A stretch of 64,000 nt of DNA. Origin: Diadema setosum. Its lineage: Eukaryota > Echinodermata > Echinoidea > Diadematoida > Diadematidae. The notes under the pieces were generated by a model that saw only the letters and a list, made by a program, of their open reading frames with translations, made no database searches and was not told the DNA's origin. This document shows, in pieces, positions 46,987 through 60,682 of the stretch; positions within the stretch are counted from its first letter, which is position 1, and each line of letters opens with the position of its first letter. The stretch spans positions 3,969,825 to 4,033,824 of the forward strand of contig NC_092705.1 in assembly GCF_964275005.1 (NCBI RefSeq), written 5' to 3'. The position numbers and the translations under genes are program-made.

Positions 46987-47464
46987 TATAAAGGGGCAGT
47001 CCAGGCGATTTTCATAATTTCACATCATGTTGTAGCACATAAATCAACAGCTCCATGTACTAGAATTGTAGAATTTATTGTGGTCTTTGAGGAGAGAAAC
47101 AATACTCTGAAAAGTCTGAAACAAATTACACTGAACAGTGTTGATGACATAAAGGAGCCTCACATGATTCAGAAATGTAGCAGTGTAATCCATTACAATA
47201 CCACTTACTTAACAAGTTCACCTGTGTAGAATGTATGCATGCCATCTTCTTTTGTTCTGCTTCCTTGAGCCCCAACTCATGTATTCTTATGGCGAGGCTG
47301 CTAGTCATGATCCTTGTTCATTGCACTTTGTTGTAAATTTTGAAAACACTCTTATTCCTCAACCCAATCACTATAAATTCTGAAACTCTGTACTCGGTAT
47401 AACTAATTCATAGTTGTTCAAATTACCTGTAAAAGTTCGAAAATCATCTGGATGTCTCTTTTAA
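46987..47464 (-). mobile_element. Family E element, copy 2
   Basis: Reverse-orientation copy of 37631-38106, with GAGCCCCAACTCATG and AACAAGTTCACCTGTG matching its complement. Ends are AAAGGGGCAGTCC and TCTCTTTTAA. Confidence 0.8.
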
Positions 47465-49690
47465 GGTCAAGTAAAACTCTCTTTTTTTTTCTGCAGCGCT
47501 GTTCTGATGTTCGCCGCCTATACCGAGACGTAAAACTCATTGAAACACTGTGTCTGTAAGCGCGATAAGTTCGATGTTTAGAAGCGTTTAGGTCTCGATG
47601 AATGATTTTGGATTGTTTCCGCTTTGCAACAGTAATAATGCGCTACGTCACTTCTCGGAGTTTGCAAAATTTTCGCTTTAGGGAATATAGCAAAGGAAAC
47701 CAAAGATGCAAAGATGTATCATCTATTGCGCATTTATTGTGAATAGATTGCGTAAATTCTATTTGTTAAAATCCAATCGTCTTGTATTGAGGATATTAAG
47801 AATGGTATCTCAGACGATGCAGCGATAGAATTTACACTCAAGACAACACAGTATCGCGTCTGATAGTTCGAAATCTCCTCATTTTGAAGCAAAACCAAAC
47901 AAACAAAATGGTAGACAAAGCAAAAGAAAGGATAACACGCCATTACATGTGCTAGGTTTCTCGACTGTAAAGCAGTAACTAACGGTGCAGTGAGTTTGAA
48001 AATGCCACTGCTAAAATGTAGCCTCAATGTATTCATCTTTTCTTTCAGACTCTCTTGGAATCCGTTCGTGTTTTGGACCACTCGTGCGTAAACAGGTGCA
48101 CTAAACCGCATTTTCACCGCTCTGGGCAAAATGCATCACTATAGGGCCGCGGTATTCACAAGTCCCCCTTTATGTGAGTGTGTGTGTGGAGTATTTTGCA
48201 CCTCGTACATAGCGACGCGAGCGAGTGTGAGAAAGTGAAGTGTGTGATCGTGGATAGTTAATTCTGACGGACGTATTTCTGCCTATTGCGCCTCGGAGGA
48301 ATACGCACGTTGTTGTTGTGCTGCGAAGGAACAGAACTAGGATTTCTGCCCGATCCAAGTCCAGTTGGTACAGGCCCGTTTGCTCCCCTCTGTTTTGTTC
48401 TCGAAATTTGAATGACGATGGAAATGGACAAATCATTGACGGATAGCAGCCTGATGATGTCCATGTCAACATCTGACCATGTATGACTTCATGACCAGCT
48501 GTTTGTCCGAGGATAGATAATCGCTGACAACTGACATATTCACTCTTTTTTACCTTCATCAGGCACTTTGATCTCCACACGACAACTTCTTAGGCCTGAA
48601 GAAGCCATTGGACGCTCGATCCGGGTAATTATAATCTAATATCTACTTCGTTGCGTTGTTACATTCTAGCAATCAGATATCTCAGCTAGCACAAATTCTC
48701 TCTTTGCCCATGTATCCATCGCAGGCCTTTAATTTGCGCAGAGAACGCACCGTGTTCCAGGAGCAAGAATCCTGTCATTGTTTCACGGAGCACAGTCAGC
48801 GTCTTCTCTCGTCTCGCCCCGCGACCCGAGGCGCGGGACTGACGGTCCGTGACCCGTTTAGAAAGGTCGGGTGCGTTACATAGATCACGGAATTGTCGTC
48901 AGTAAGTGCACCAAGCTTGGCATTTCCATCCTTTGACATTCGATTCGCCCTTTTAAAGGCTGAACTCTTCTCTGTCCGTATCGAACGCACTGAATCACGG
49001 CAATATCTCACTTTTGGCGATGTATAAGTAGCCAAACGCAAATATCCTTGCAACCTTGCAAGCCCTTGCAAGCACAAATTGCTCAGTCTGAAGAGAAGTT
49101 AGTGATAATTTACTTACAGTCAAACTACTAAATTCAAATAACATATGACGGAACTCATTGTCGGACGAATACGATGATCATGGATTAAACAGTGTACTAA
49201 GTATTCCACATCATTTCCGAGTTGGCTTTATTGACCTGAGGAAAATAAAACACATCTACTGATTGGTAGAGGTTTCACCAAAATAGGACCAAAAAGAGAG
49301 TAACTGAATTTAAGCGTTTCACACCTTTTTCTTTCTTCTTTTTTTTTTTTTTTTGCCGAACAGTATCAGAGCAACTATTATTCTGATGAAATGGTGTGAT
49401 GACGCGGGTTAAATGTCTTCCACTGACCTTTGCCCTCTGTTGCCAATGGTAACGCGCATGCCGTATACTCCTCAAGGTTAATATTGTACATCTCAAATTA
49501 TCAAGTGAATTTATTCATCGATCATAGAATACTATCATAAGATATGAATGATTCACTATCTGTAGACGACAGCAGTATAATCCCTGTCGGAAAATGTGAA
49601 TAAATATCTGGAGTCGGAAAGAATTGCGTATGAGCGCCAAAAACAAACTCGTAAAATAAATCATACGCATGAGCCTATCTACATTATAAA
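47465..49690. other. CpG-richer intergenic segment with unrecognised ORFs
   Basis: This stretch has fewer repeats than its surroundings and more CpG, notably around 48190-48330 and 48800-48880. Two minus-strand open frames of 131 and 136 codons (47734-48129 and 48170-48580) are among the longest non-repeat frames in the right half, but neither resembles a protein I know and codon use gives no support. It may be a promoter or first-exon region of an unseen gene. Confidence 0.3.
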
Positions 49691-50056
49691 ACACACAGAC
49701 AGACAGACAGACATTCACACACACACACACACACACACACGCACAAACAACACACAATGCTCGACAAAACAAACGACGATTGCGATCGTAAAAATTATAT
49801 AGGGTTCGTTTCATAAAGTAATTGGAGTTTTCGTGCATGGTGATACCACAGATAGATGAATTGTTGTTTATTCTTGCTGCCATGGTATCTGCACACACTG
49901 CAATTTATAGTGATCACACTCACACACACACACACACACGCACACACACACACACACACACACAAAGCTTTTAAAACAATTTCTTGGTGTCATGTTCATC
50001 TGCAGTCCTGTATATATATATGTATATACACTGTGTATATATATATATATACACGG
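49691..50056. repeat. CA and TA microsatellites
   Basis: (CAGA)n and (CA)n at about 49697-49742, (CA)n at 49918-49964 and (TA)n at 50013-50053, ending in a G-run. Confidence 0.93.
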
Positions 50057-50684
50057 GGGGGGGGTTAGAAATGGGTTAGGAGATGGTGGGAGATGGTGGC
50101 TCATCACCAGGTGACGAAGCTTTACGAATATTAATATGTGCTGAAGGAAATGATTATTTTCATATCTGGTTTGTTGTTTTTTTTTTACCTACAGAAAACA
50201 TTATGCCTGCCACCTTGCAAGCAAGATGTAAAAATCCATCAGTAACAGTGTCTTAAAGCTCGAGAGAACACTGAGCGCGCCTGCCTGCTTGCAAAAGAAC
50301 CCCAAACAAATACCCAAAATCAATCAATCAAACAAACAAACATTCGAACGAACGAACGAACGAATGAACGAATATAATACATGTGTCATAATATTCCTGA
50401 ACTAATTCGTGGAGATGAAGCGTCTGATTTCAAAGCAGGTTAAGCAACACTTGTAGGCATCAGATAGACCAAAATAAAATCTTTCCAGTGGTCCTTTTTT
50501 TAATTATGGTTTTAAAAAATCAAAAAGGCGTGTTTTCTTTCTTTTTTCCCCCTCTTAGCAGCTTTAATCACAAATATCTCAAATTAAGAAGAATGGAGTT
50601 GACTTGTTTTGCAATCAAAGTCTTCATGAATAAATAATGAAATCATTCTGAGGCGCCATGATGATTGCAGTTAACACTATAGAT

Positions 50685-50800
50685 GATAGCAGGGTGTTTA
50701 ACCCGGTGAAGTGGTCCCACCTCACATCCAACTGGACCCCATGGAAGACCAGCTTAGCATAGCTGAATACGCGGGCTATCCAGCCATCTTCTCAGATGGA
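50685..50800 (+). mobile_element. SINE fragment
   Basis: GCAGGGTGTTTAACCCGGTG, then AGTGGTCCCACCTCACATCC, parallels the body of the SINE at 16783-17160 (GCAGGGTGCTAACCTGGTG). Only this part is present. Confidence 0.45.
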
Positions 50801-51368
50801 CGTGAACAATCAAACAAACTTTATTGCCACGGGCTCATTGGTTATTACTTGGCTGTTGCAATGATAGTAGCTGCATACAATTATTGCAACTTTGAAAAAT
50901 AACTAGGCATCTCTTTCAAAGATATGCCCTGGAAACGTGACTAAGTGGATGGCCGCCATTTCTCTCACCTCTTGCCTGCAAATGCCCAAAGGAGCTCGAA
51001 GGTCTGGAGCATCTCTGAGTAGGTACGCAGGCTAAGATGTATAGTTCTCCGCATTGCTGAGCATGGCATACAATTCATCCATTTTCCCGCGTTTCTTTGG
51101 ACTAGGTGGCTGGAAAAAAAAACAACAACATTCATCTCCTATTCTTCAACTCTAAAAATTGTCATTGTCATCATTTTTTGAAAGCGGGATTAATCGGTGA
51201 TAAAAACAAATATGACGTGAAATATAAGTATACATGACGGGTTCTGTTTTCAGGGTTTATGACCCTTAATAATTATGTTGAGGTTTGAAAATAGAATCAT
51301 GCACCTACTTTAGGCCAACACACCTGACGCCTGACGGGTGGTTTTGAATGCGGGAGCCAATTATTTCT

Positions 51369-51370
<2 letters not shown>

Positions 51371-51420
<50 letters not shown>

Positions 51421-51470
51421 TGTGTGTGTGTATGTGTGTGTGTGTGTGTGTGTGTGCATGTGTGTGTTCA
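51371..51470. repeat. (TA)n followed by (TG)n
   Basis: About 46 bases of TA then about 45 of TG with few interruptions. Confidence 0.95.
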
Positions 51471-54400
51471 TGGGTGTACTTTTACGACGCCATTTTGATT
51501 TTCCCGTATAAGAATGAATATAATATACTAAGAGCTGTTTCTATATACAAAAAAAAAAAAACTCACTACCTTGATTTCATATATCTCTGTTTATTTCTGC
51601 TTTATTGATATGGTCATCGAGCAGTGGTCTTCTATTGGGAATTATAAAGAACAACAGCAAGTGCCGTAAAACCTGATAAAAAAAAAAGAGCACAATGTTT
51701 GCAAGGTAGTTGCATTTAGGCCAAATACATCATACGCCCAATACCAGTATTTGATCGACTAAGAAATGCAAATCAAATTCAGCAAGGAATGCATTCTTCA
51801 GCGTTTACTTGAATGCCAGAAGTGAAGGGGTGGATCGTATAATGCTCGCATTTTTCTTATAAAAGAGCATGAATAGCATAACAGAAGATAACAAATACGA
51901 TAGACAAGAGAAATATTCCTATAGCAACTTGTAACAAATCAGGCGCAGAAAATGAAGAAAAATGATAAAGTTTGATGGCATATCTACCTAAAAATTCTGT
52001 TGTGCTCCTTTAAGTCAATGCCTAGTCTATCAGGCTGCAAGGTAGATCAATAATGCATCCAAAATATCATAAATAATCAATAAGCCTTAAGTACACCTTT
52101 CTTCGTGCCATATCAGCAGTAATTAGATAATCAAACCCATAGAGAGTATTTGATAATTCAGATTTTTCTTCCATTTTCATCAAAGGAGAATACGATATAC
52201 AAAAGATCACTAAATTTGGTAGGTAGATCCATTGTACTCGGAAGTGAACGTGATTAATTTTGTTTTTGTCTACTTGGTGCATGAGTGTCTTTCAGTGTTT
52301 GCCTTGAAAAACAAACAAGCAACAAACCAACTATATTGTTTATATGCCAGAGTGGGAAAATGTATCTTTCATGGAGCAGTGTTAAAGACAATGTGCGCCT
52401 TATTCGTCGTCATACAGTTTCTATACAGACTTTAAAAAAATATATTTCCATTCTGTTCCACAAATCTCTTGTAATCTACCAATCAAATAATAATAATAAT
52501 AATAATAATAACCGGCGTAACTTTTTTTTTCTTATCCCCTTGAAATGCCAATAACTGATGGATACAGAAATGACTGAAAAGATAGATTGCAAACTTTCTT
52601 CAATAGTGATAGTAAAATAATCTCCTCTGCTGTCTCTTTACTGCTTGCAATTCATCATGTTCATGAAGAGTATTTGACGTTGTTTAAAGGCGATTCGTGC
52701 ATTATGAATTATGTTAGACTTATTTGATGTGTATAGTGCACAATAGGATGGAATTCATGAAACCTTACGAATTTCTGTAAAATAGCTGTCACTCAGAAGG
52801 CAAATTTGTTAGTCTCTGTAATTATGCTGCAGCACTGTACACCCTGAAAGCAAACTTTTTAACTCGTTAAAAAAATAAAGACTCAAAGAGTAGTTTTCAA
52901 AATCGGTATTTTTCATTCCTTTGCTATCTAACAAAAAAAGTCATGATGTTAGCGTTAAAAGAAGAAGAAAGGAAGAACAAAACAAACAAATGTACCCAAA
53001 ATACTGCCAATAGAACTAGAGAGCCGGTATGTCATTAGTGAGGGAAATGGATTGAAGAATACAAAATGAATAGTACCGAGTTATAAATGATACTTTTATA
53101 GGTATATTATTATGTTTGTGTGTTAGTGCGATATCTTCTTTATTCTGTGCAAAGAGTTTGTCCTTCTGTAGCAGCGATCTTGTGGAGCACTATACCCGTT
53201 AATGCATGATTATTATGTTTATTTACCGTTCTCCCTCACTTCGTCATGTTAGTAACTTCTACAATAACAAAACTGGATTTTCTTTTTGTCTTCGGATAAA
53301 AGCACGTCCAAGTTCAGCGATCATTGAGAATTATGTGCTCATTTTAAGCACTATGGATGATGTAGCTTCTTCTTTTTTTTTTCTCTCTCTCCCTGTTCTT
53401 ATCATTTTTACCTTTAGCAGGATGTGGTTGCCACGGTAACAGGCAGGTGATGCGCCCCCAGCATCCTCCCTGGTGTCAGGTTGTGGCTTTACAACAACAC
53501 ACACAACGTGACCGATAGAGCGATGGGAAGAAGCGAAGTAGCTTTTTGAGCGTACGTGTGTTACAATACATGTTACTGTAAAAACACTGTGTTGCTTTGA
53601 ATAGACATGGTTGATATTTCGCTCGATATACGTGATTATGTCCTCGTTTGGGCATCGTGTGTATATTTTGTCGATTCTTTTTTTTTCTGCGACGACCGTT
53701 GTTCCCTCTTACCACTTACATTAAGCCATTATTTTCTTTACGACTATTTTATAGCTACAGCAAAAAAAAAAAAAAGGGCGAACAAAATAAAAAAAGAAAA
53801 GGAGCGCTGCTTGCGTTGTGTGTACGTGTGCTCTGTCTTTTAACTTTCAAACCAAATTATTGATCAAACTTGTCTTTTTCCTTCCCCACTTTCCTTAAAA
53901 AAAGAAATCAAAAGCAACAACAAGTATAGAACATAAAAAATTCCTGTATAGAGGCACAGGGACTCTGTCCATGCAGGAAACTATTTTCTTTCTCTTTTTT
54001 TTTTCTTTGCAGCTCCCTATCATTTGGAGATCCGCGAAAATAACTCTTTGTACAATGTCAGCAAATGATTACACTGTATTTACCGAGATTATGTTTTAAA
54101 TGTAAGATACTGGTGTATTACATACACACGTTAAAGGCAAAGCTGATCTAACCTTCTCCCCATTGCTTTGAAAGGTTCAGAAAGAAACAACATTCATGAA
54201 ACGGAGAAGAGGCGTGTACACCGAGTGGCGCAATTAACGAGCCCACGAGGATATGCTATACGGTAGTATAACATATTTTGCTTGAGCAAGCGTTGCATCT
54301 CAAGGTGAAAATGTATTCAGGTGAGCATCGCCAGGCATTATTCAATCAGTGAGAGGATTTACGCTGGCTGATCACTGTAAGTGTAGGCGTTTGACATTCC

Positions 54401-56255
54401 CTTTTTTCCCCTTGAGCAGTTGAAGGTACATAGGGTTTTGTGTAGGCTGCTATATGCAGTGCCGCCCCACCCCTCCACCGTAATTCTGATGATGGAGATC
54501 AGGGGTGGGGCGGAGGAGTTTCTTCGAGATTGGTTGATTAAGGGAGGGCAGTCGTAGGCTGGTCAGATGCGCACGGCAAATTTTCCTTCTTTTATCATGT
54601 TTCCATGAAGGACTTCACGGACAAAATACTATTTCTACTAAATTACTGTTACTACAACTACTATACTAATAGTAAAAATGATAATAATGACAATATTAAT
54701 AACAATTACAACAAATATATAGATAAAAAAGTAAATCAATAGATAAATAATGAATGAATAAATAAATACAATAATTCAAAAAAAAAACGAACAAGGAGCG
54801 GATGTCATTCACGACTGGTTTTTCAGGGAACCATCTGAGTTGAGATCTACTGTAGATCATCTGGCGGACCGTGTTATTCATGTCAGGGATAAACCTACGA
54901 TTCCGCTATAAGATAAGAGAGATATGAAAGAAAATAGAGCCCTCCTTCGCACCCTGTGAGGAAGTCTCCAACAGTCCAAGTCTGTGGATGGATTATTACG
55001 CAACAAAGACGAATATACAAGAAACCATTAGTCCACTGAGCAGCACGAAGTAAATATCTTATTCCGTCAAGGAGGTATCAATGTGTGTGATAGACTCCTT
55101 CTCCATCCGTTTGCGCATATATATAACACGTAAGCAGGGTGAGTGACTCGTGTTTGGTTACCACATTTTGAAGGCAAATCATCGGAGTCGTGAATTCCTC
55201 GTTCGATTTTAATTGAACTTCTGGGAAGAAGCTGCGCTGAGCTATAAACGACTTAAATCCACCCATAAACTGTGCTGTATTGTGGATAAGTCTCCTAATC
55301 TAGATGCAATTAGATTTGGCGTGGGTTTTAGAAAAAAAAAAAACACCAACCAAACAAACAAACAAACACACGAGATGAATCAGTGGCCTCGATATAGTCA
55401 TAATTTAATATTCCCTCACTGTCTTTTTTTAAATATAAGTTGCTATTACATTTCACGACTTGCAAGTGCATTGTGATAGTGCATGATTGTATAAAGTCGA
55501 GAATGATTTTGTCCACTTCATCTTGATGTTGGCCTTAATAATTTGAGTAAAATTTGAAACAAACCAAATAGCAGAAGTTCCATCAGGAGTGGACATGACC
55601 TATAGTAATAAACTTGTTATATTGCTGCGGTCCTAAAACCGCACGAACTGTAGTTCGCAGCTGCCGCTCCTAATAATCTTGTTTCTTTTCCTATGCTACC
55701 CTGCGAGTTCCAGATGTCTACGGCATTGTAAGTGTTGCGTGTGTATATGTTTGGTTTGACATTTTCCTACCGAAAGGTTACACTCATCTTAATTCGTAAC
55801 CCGAAAGAACATTTGCTATGTAAGCGTGAAACGTGATTACGTGTCGAAGGGGTGACAAATGAAATTGCTCGGGGCAACTGTATCGTACCTGTCATATTTC
55901 TCACTTCTAGATGACGTCTCCAGGTACTGGGCATGCTGCAAGTACCCTTGCTCATTTCCCCTCCATTTTTCCTCTCACATTCCCATTATGTTGCACTGTC
56001 AAAAGTTTAGCTTGTTTCCATCGGTAATTTCCTCATGTTCAAATGGGCAGCTGTTTCAAGTGACAAAAATCGCCAGCAGCAAATATAAATGGATAAACAG
56101 GCTGTCGTTACTGTTGTAAACGGGCAACTAGTTTGTTAGAAGAAAATAGCAGAAGAGTGTTATATATTATGTTGTGTAGCGCTTATGTAACAAAAAATGA
56201 AGCTCCATTAGTCATAACAAGTCATATTCCATTTGTATGCATAAATTCCTTGGTT
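51471..56255. other. Intergenic, nothing recognised
   Basis: Nearly 5 kb of AT-rich sequence with short homopolymers and an (AAT)n at 52484-52512. I see no exon series, RNA gene or inverted-repeat element I can support. Confidence 0.4.
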
Positions 56256-56275
56256 CTCTCTCTCTCTCTCTCTCC

Positions 56276-56307
<32 letters not shown>

Positions 56308-56345
56308 TTGTCTTTCTTTCTCTCTCTCTCTCTCTTTCTTCATCT
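56256..56345. repeat. (CT)n / (CTGT)n microsatellite
   Basis: CT run, CTGT units, then CT again. Confidence 0.95.
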
Positions 56346-56425
56346 ATGCAAAGTTAAGACTTGTTTATCAAAATTGACCAAATCCTTTGTAGGAACTTAA
56401 TACTCTTTATAGGCTCACCTCAAGA

Positions 56426-56456
<31 letters not shown>

Positions 56457-56968
56457 TTTGCAGTAGAATTGTATAGGGAGAGAAAATAACAGATTGTGCA
56501 GATAGTAAAACAAATGGAGGTCAAGTTATAGCAAGATATACAATCCGCTTCTATACAAATGCAGGACCCTGGATACGAATATGACGATTTTTTTTTTCCC
56601 GCAAAGCGCACAATATGCAAAATAACCACACAGCATTTGGTGAAGGGCTCGAGGGGACATTCTTTCCCATGTTACACCCACAGACATTGCAGTGAGAGAA
56701 GTATATCTGTCATGGCCGCCATCAGACATTGTCGAAGTTGTAGCCATGTCATGTCCCAGATAACATTGGTTAATGGATCATTGTGTCAGCAACTAAAGAG
56801 AGCTTGATATCCAGTGGTACATTTTAGAGTACAAAGCCCACTTTAAACCCCCTTTAATTTTTGTTAAAACAAAAAGAAATAAAAAGAAAAAATGGGGGTG
56901 GAGTGCTTACGCCCCCTTTAATTTTGTAAAGGCGCCCCCTCTTTACGGAATTCCTGGATCCGCCCCTG

Positions 56969-57155
56969 TTAAGGGTACTGTCTACCACTTTGGAGCAGTG
57001 ATTTGAAAAAAAAAAAATGGTTGAGTTATCACATTTGATACATATTATATGTAGGTCAGTGTTATCAGAAAACATCCTACTTTGTATTAAATTTTGCAAT
57101 AAAGCCTACACTTAAGGAGATATTATTTTTCTCAATAAACCATAACTGGAGATCA
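56969..57155 (-). mobile_element. Family C MITE fragment
   Basis: Starts TTAAGGGTACTGTCTACC and follows the copy at 3992 through ATAAACCATAACTG, then loses similarity. The passage just before it (56820-56960) has mixed C/G-rich low-complexity sequence. Confidence 0.7.
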
Positions 57156-58909
57156 TCATCAGTATTATTGCAAAGAATATAGAAATATCTGTAAAATATC
57201 TGTTATGGGAACACTATAATTCATATCACGTTTTATCATCACCTGTATCATTTGCCATGATGAGAATTTCATATGGGCTATGGTGAATAGTTACTTGCAT
57301 TTTGTCATTTCCCCATCATTATCATTGTTGTCGTTCTTATCGTAATCGTTTTCGTTGTAGAAAGCTTCAAACGCTACCATGGTATAATTACTCTTCGCGT
57401 TACTTTTCGTAGCAATGAAAAAAAAGTCTTTAGCTCAAATACCTGAACAACATCATCATCAACAACAACAGTTATTTCTTTTTCCCCTTCTCTCTTCAGT
57501 GACCACCATGGCTTCACAATTACATGCAAAGCAATTAGCTTCACACTTTATAGGGAGTATCCGCTCTCAATAAATTGTTCCTATGAACGAAGTTAATAAC
57601 GCGAGAGGCATACTAATTGGTAACAAGAGCGCGTACAACAAACTTCACTCCTTTATCATTTGTTTATTCAAAAACAATGACCAGTAAGGAAGCGGATTGA
57701 TTGCCATAAGGGTACTCCTTGCAAGATGATATTACGAAAAATAAACGATAAAAATCCTCCATGAGTAGGATGTTTTCACGGCAACTTGTCCTGGCATTAG
57801 AACAGGTTAATCGTTTTCTAAGTTCAAAAAGCAAATCTTTTCTGAAAATCATTTAGCGAATGATTTTCATTCAGTTAGACAGTAATACGTATATTGTATA
57901 TATATATTATACATTTTAGTATTCCTCAGCGTTTATGCACGGGTCTAGGTTGTGTCATTTCGTTTGAGTATTGATTGTTCACAGGTTATTCATACATCCA
58001 GCAATCATGTAGAATCTGCTTTATATGCAGTCTTTCCTCATCTTCTCACAATACACAGAGTTGCTGAACCTTGCTGATCTATGCTATTCATGGAACATCA
58101 GATCTTATAACTCTGGTGTAACTCTAAATTTTATATTATGTTAACATAAGTCGTACACACTCCATGACGTTGCCTAAAGAAAACGGATCTTTTTTTAAAC
58201 TTCTGTTTTGGAAAGCATTCACGAATTGTTCCAACATTTTTTCGCCAACTTGAAGTTGATCAGATTATTCAAGAGATCCTCAGTCCCTGTATTACTCGTT
58301 TCCGGTTTTCAGCTCGGCTAAGGATTATTTGAGTGACTCATTGTTTCTCTTTCTGTCTCATTCAGAGATGCTAAATCACACGTCTCCTTTCTCAGGGCCT
58401 GGCGAACGCAACCGTGAAAATGGAGTTCGAAATGTAGCGGAAAAGGAGGGGAAACCGCTGCAATTTTATCCCCAGGTCTCCCGGCTGAACGCGAAGTCGA
58501 CTGAGGTTTCAGACAATGGAGCCATTGTCTGAATTCGCGTTGTCATGGTTGTACATGGCATATTAATACACGTTCACGTTGAAACATAATCGCCTGCCAA
58601 AGTACTGCGAACCTCTGTCCTCGGGAGAAGGCAACTATACTTTGAACTCCATATAGCTGTGGCTCTGGCACACTTTCCCTTGGCGCTACTAAAGAGGAAG
58701 AGAAAAAAAAAATAGGGAAGTAGGCCGATTGTCGGACATTTTTTTCTCGAAAACTAAAATAATTGCCTTTTTGCTCTGGACATTGATGCTACGATATGAA
58801 ATGATTTGATTAAAGTAAATCACTGTGGTCTTGTTTGAATCACAGCAATATGATACATAACATTTCGTCTATTCTATTAGGCTATTTTGAATACGACGAT
58901 TTCCCCACA
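57156..58909. other. Intergenic, nothing firm
   Basis: No named element. A perfect 26-base palindrome with 12-bp arms lies at 58508-58533 (TTCAGACAATGG on the left). An open frame of 67 codons overlaps it, without recognisable similarity. Confidence 0.4.
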
Positions 58910-58985
58910 ATGTGATGATGATGATGAAACAGCACTTATATAGCGCCATTTATCTGTAGAAACATTCAAAGGCGCCCATAGTAAT
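58910..58985 (+). repeat. Short dispersed repeat (TATAGCGCC type)
   Basis: GATGATGATGAAACAGCACTTATATAGCGCC and AAACATTCAAAGGCGC resemble a short repeat common in marine invertebrate genomes. Recognised by wording only. Confidence 0.35.
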
Positions 58986-59145
58986 AACATGAAAACGTGA
59001 AAAGTATGCTCAGTGTAGGGGGAGCTATATTCCTATGTCTTTTCTAATCATATCATTCTTCGGTAATGATTGACAGATGATGTCACTGGCAGAATCTTGG
59101 TTTGGAAGTTCTTTTTTTTTCTGGGCACATCCAAGTAATCTAAAA

Positions 59146-59190
59146 AAAAAAAAATACATTGTAGTAAAAAAAAAAAAAAAAAAAAAAAAT
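59146..59190. repeat. A-runs
   Basis: Two poly-A runs separated by TACATTGTAGT; another A-run lies at about 59805-59826. Confidence 0.95.
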
Positions 59191-60290
59191 CATAGAATAA
59201 AATGGCACGTGCTAGGATATGCATTGGCCGCATACGAAATGTTGAGGGTATCATAAACCAAACACCAGCCAACATGCATTTGCATTGCATAGTTCCTTTA
59301 ATGTAAACTCCCACCCATCAATTCCCTGAAATGATTATGGTATGGAGATTTGTGTGTAAGCAAATTCTAGACTTTTTGCAGTGTTTTGGATCAGTTTATT
59401 TACATCTGTCTTAAACACGCGAAAACTATGGCTTCACTCTGTCTACCAGATTTAAAACTTGAATGTAATTATGTAGCCGGAGCGCATTTTCGTTGTCTAG
59501 GTAGGATTCTTGAGATTTTTCTTGAGCCTGATACAGGGGCAAATTATTTTATAGTTTTATAAGATACTCTCCAAGCGAAGCATCAATGCGCACATACTGG
59601 CAATATAAAGGATACTTATCAGTAGAGTTACACGCGCCAGTCTACTGCGTCTAGGAATATACCTGACATATTAATGATAATCCTCTTGATTTATTCATTT
59701 GAAATTTCCAGCTTTAGACGGACTATTAGACGGATTATTCAATAACCCCTTTGGCGTCATTGCAGTGGAGAGTACATGTCTTATTTGTTTTGTTGCTCTC
59801 TTGACAAAAAAAAAAAAAAAAAAAAATTGATTGGGTGTGTTTCCTTTATCAAAATGTGAATGTATCAACTGCTATAGCGTTTCGTACTGATAACAGTTCA
59901 ACTCATTCCAGTATGCATCACTGGCCAGAGACAGTAATATAATATTATTCTGTTGCCATGCATTGTTATGATAACTTCATGAGCCGTAACGGTTGTCATT
60001 GCCTGGTGGAACGAAGAGGGTATATTTTCGTTTCGACGCATACATCAGCCATCAATTCAGTTTCTTTATGCTAAAAAGTCGTTAATCTCCACAACGTTTT
60101 TCATTTATTCATAATCTGCATGACTCATCAAAGCCGATAATTGAATAATTATCGCCACCACATCGCAGCATGTACGGCGAGCCACCGCACTGCGCAGAGC
60201 TGCCTTGTCAGTGACGTCACAGCACTGTCTGGTATACCTCACTGATCTCTGTCTGTGATATTTACTTAAAGACCTTACCCATCGTTAAAC

Positions 60291-60370
60291 CAGGGAGGTG
60301 GAAGCAAATCTTCCACCTCCCTGGTAGTAGCTTCCCAAAGAGCAGTCTCCATCTCTCTTACACCTTCCTG
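60291..60370. mobile_element. 80-bp CAGGGAGGTG element with 7-bp target duplication
   Basis: Bounded by CAGGGAGGTGGAAG and TACACCTTCCTG, with an internal hairpin (CAGGGAGGTGG to CCACCTCCCTG, 60291-60322). GTTAAAC flanks it on both sides (60284-60290 and 60371-60377). Its ends match the 717-bp element at 46222-46938, so it is probably an extreme deletion derivative of the same family. Confidence 0.78.
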
Positions 60371-60467
60371 GTTAAACTTTGTAAATCTATGCTAGATGGA
60401 TGAATCTGGTCGAGAGAAGGGTATCGTGGGGGAGCAGTTGTGTACGAGAATTTAGCACGGAGTGATG

Positions 60468-60682
60468 TTCCCAATTCCGAATTTTCGTTAATCCGAAAAT
60501 GAAAAAAGCTTAGTTTTTTCGAAGGTTAGTTTTTATTTTATTTTTTTTTTTAATACACGAAAGTTCCTTGTTCCTAGATGTTAATCCCAAATCAAGAAGA
60601 AGAAGAAGAAGAAGAAGATGCATACCTACGAGCCTTATTTCGCTTTTGGATCAACGAACCTGCGGAATAACGAACTGCTTCT
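60468..60682. repeat. TTCGGAATAACGAACC foldback, copy 3
   Basis: TTCGTTAATCCGAAAATGAA on the left and ATCAACGAACCTGCGGAATA on the right, in opposite orientation, with a T-run and an (AGA)n between. Confidence 0.7.
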
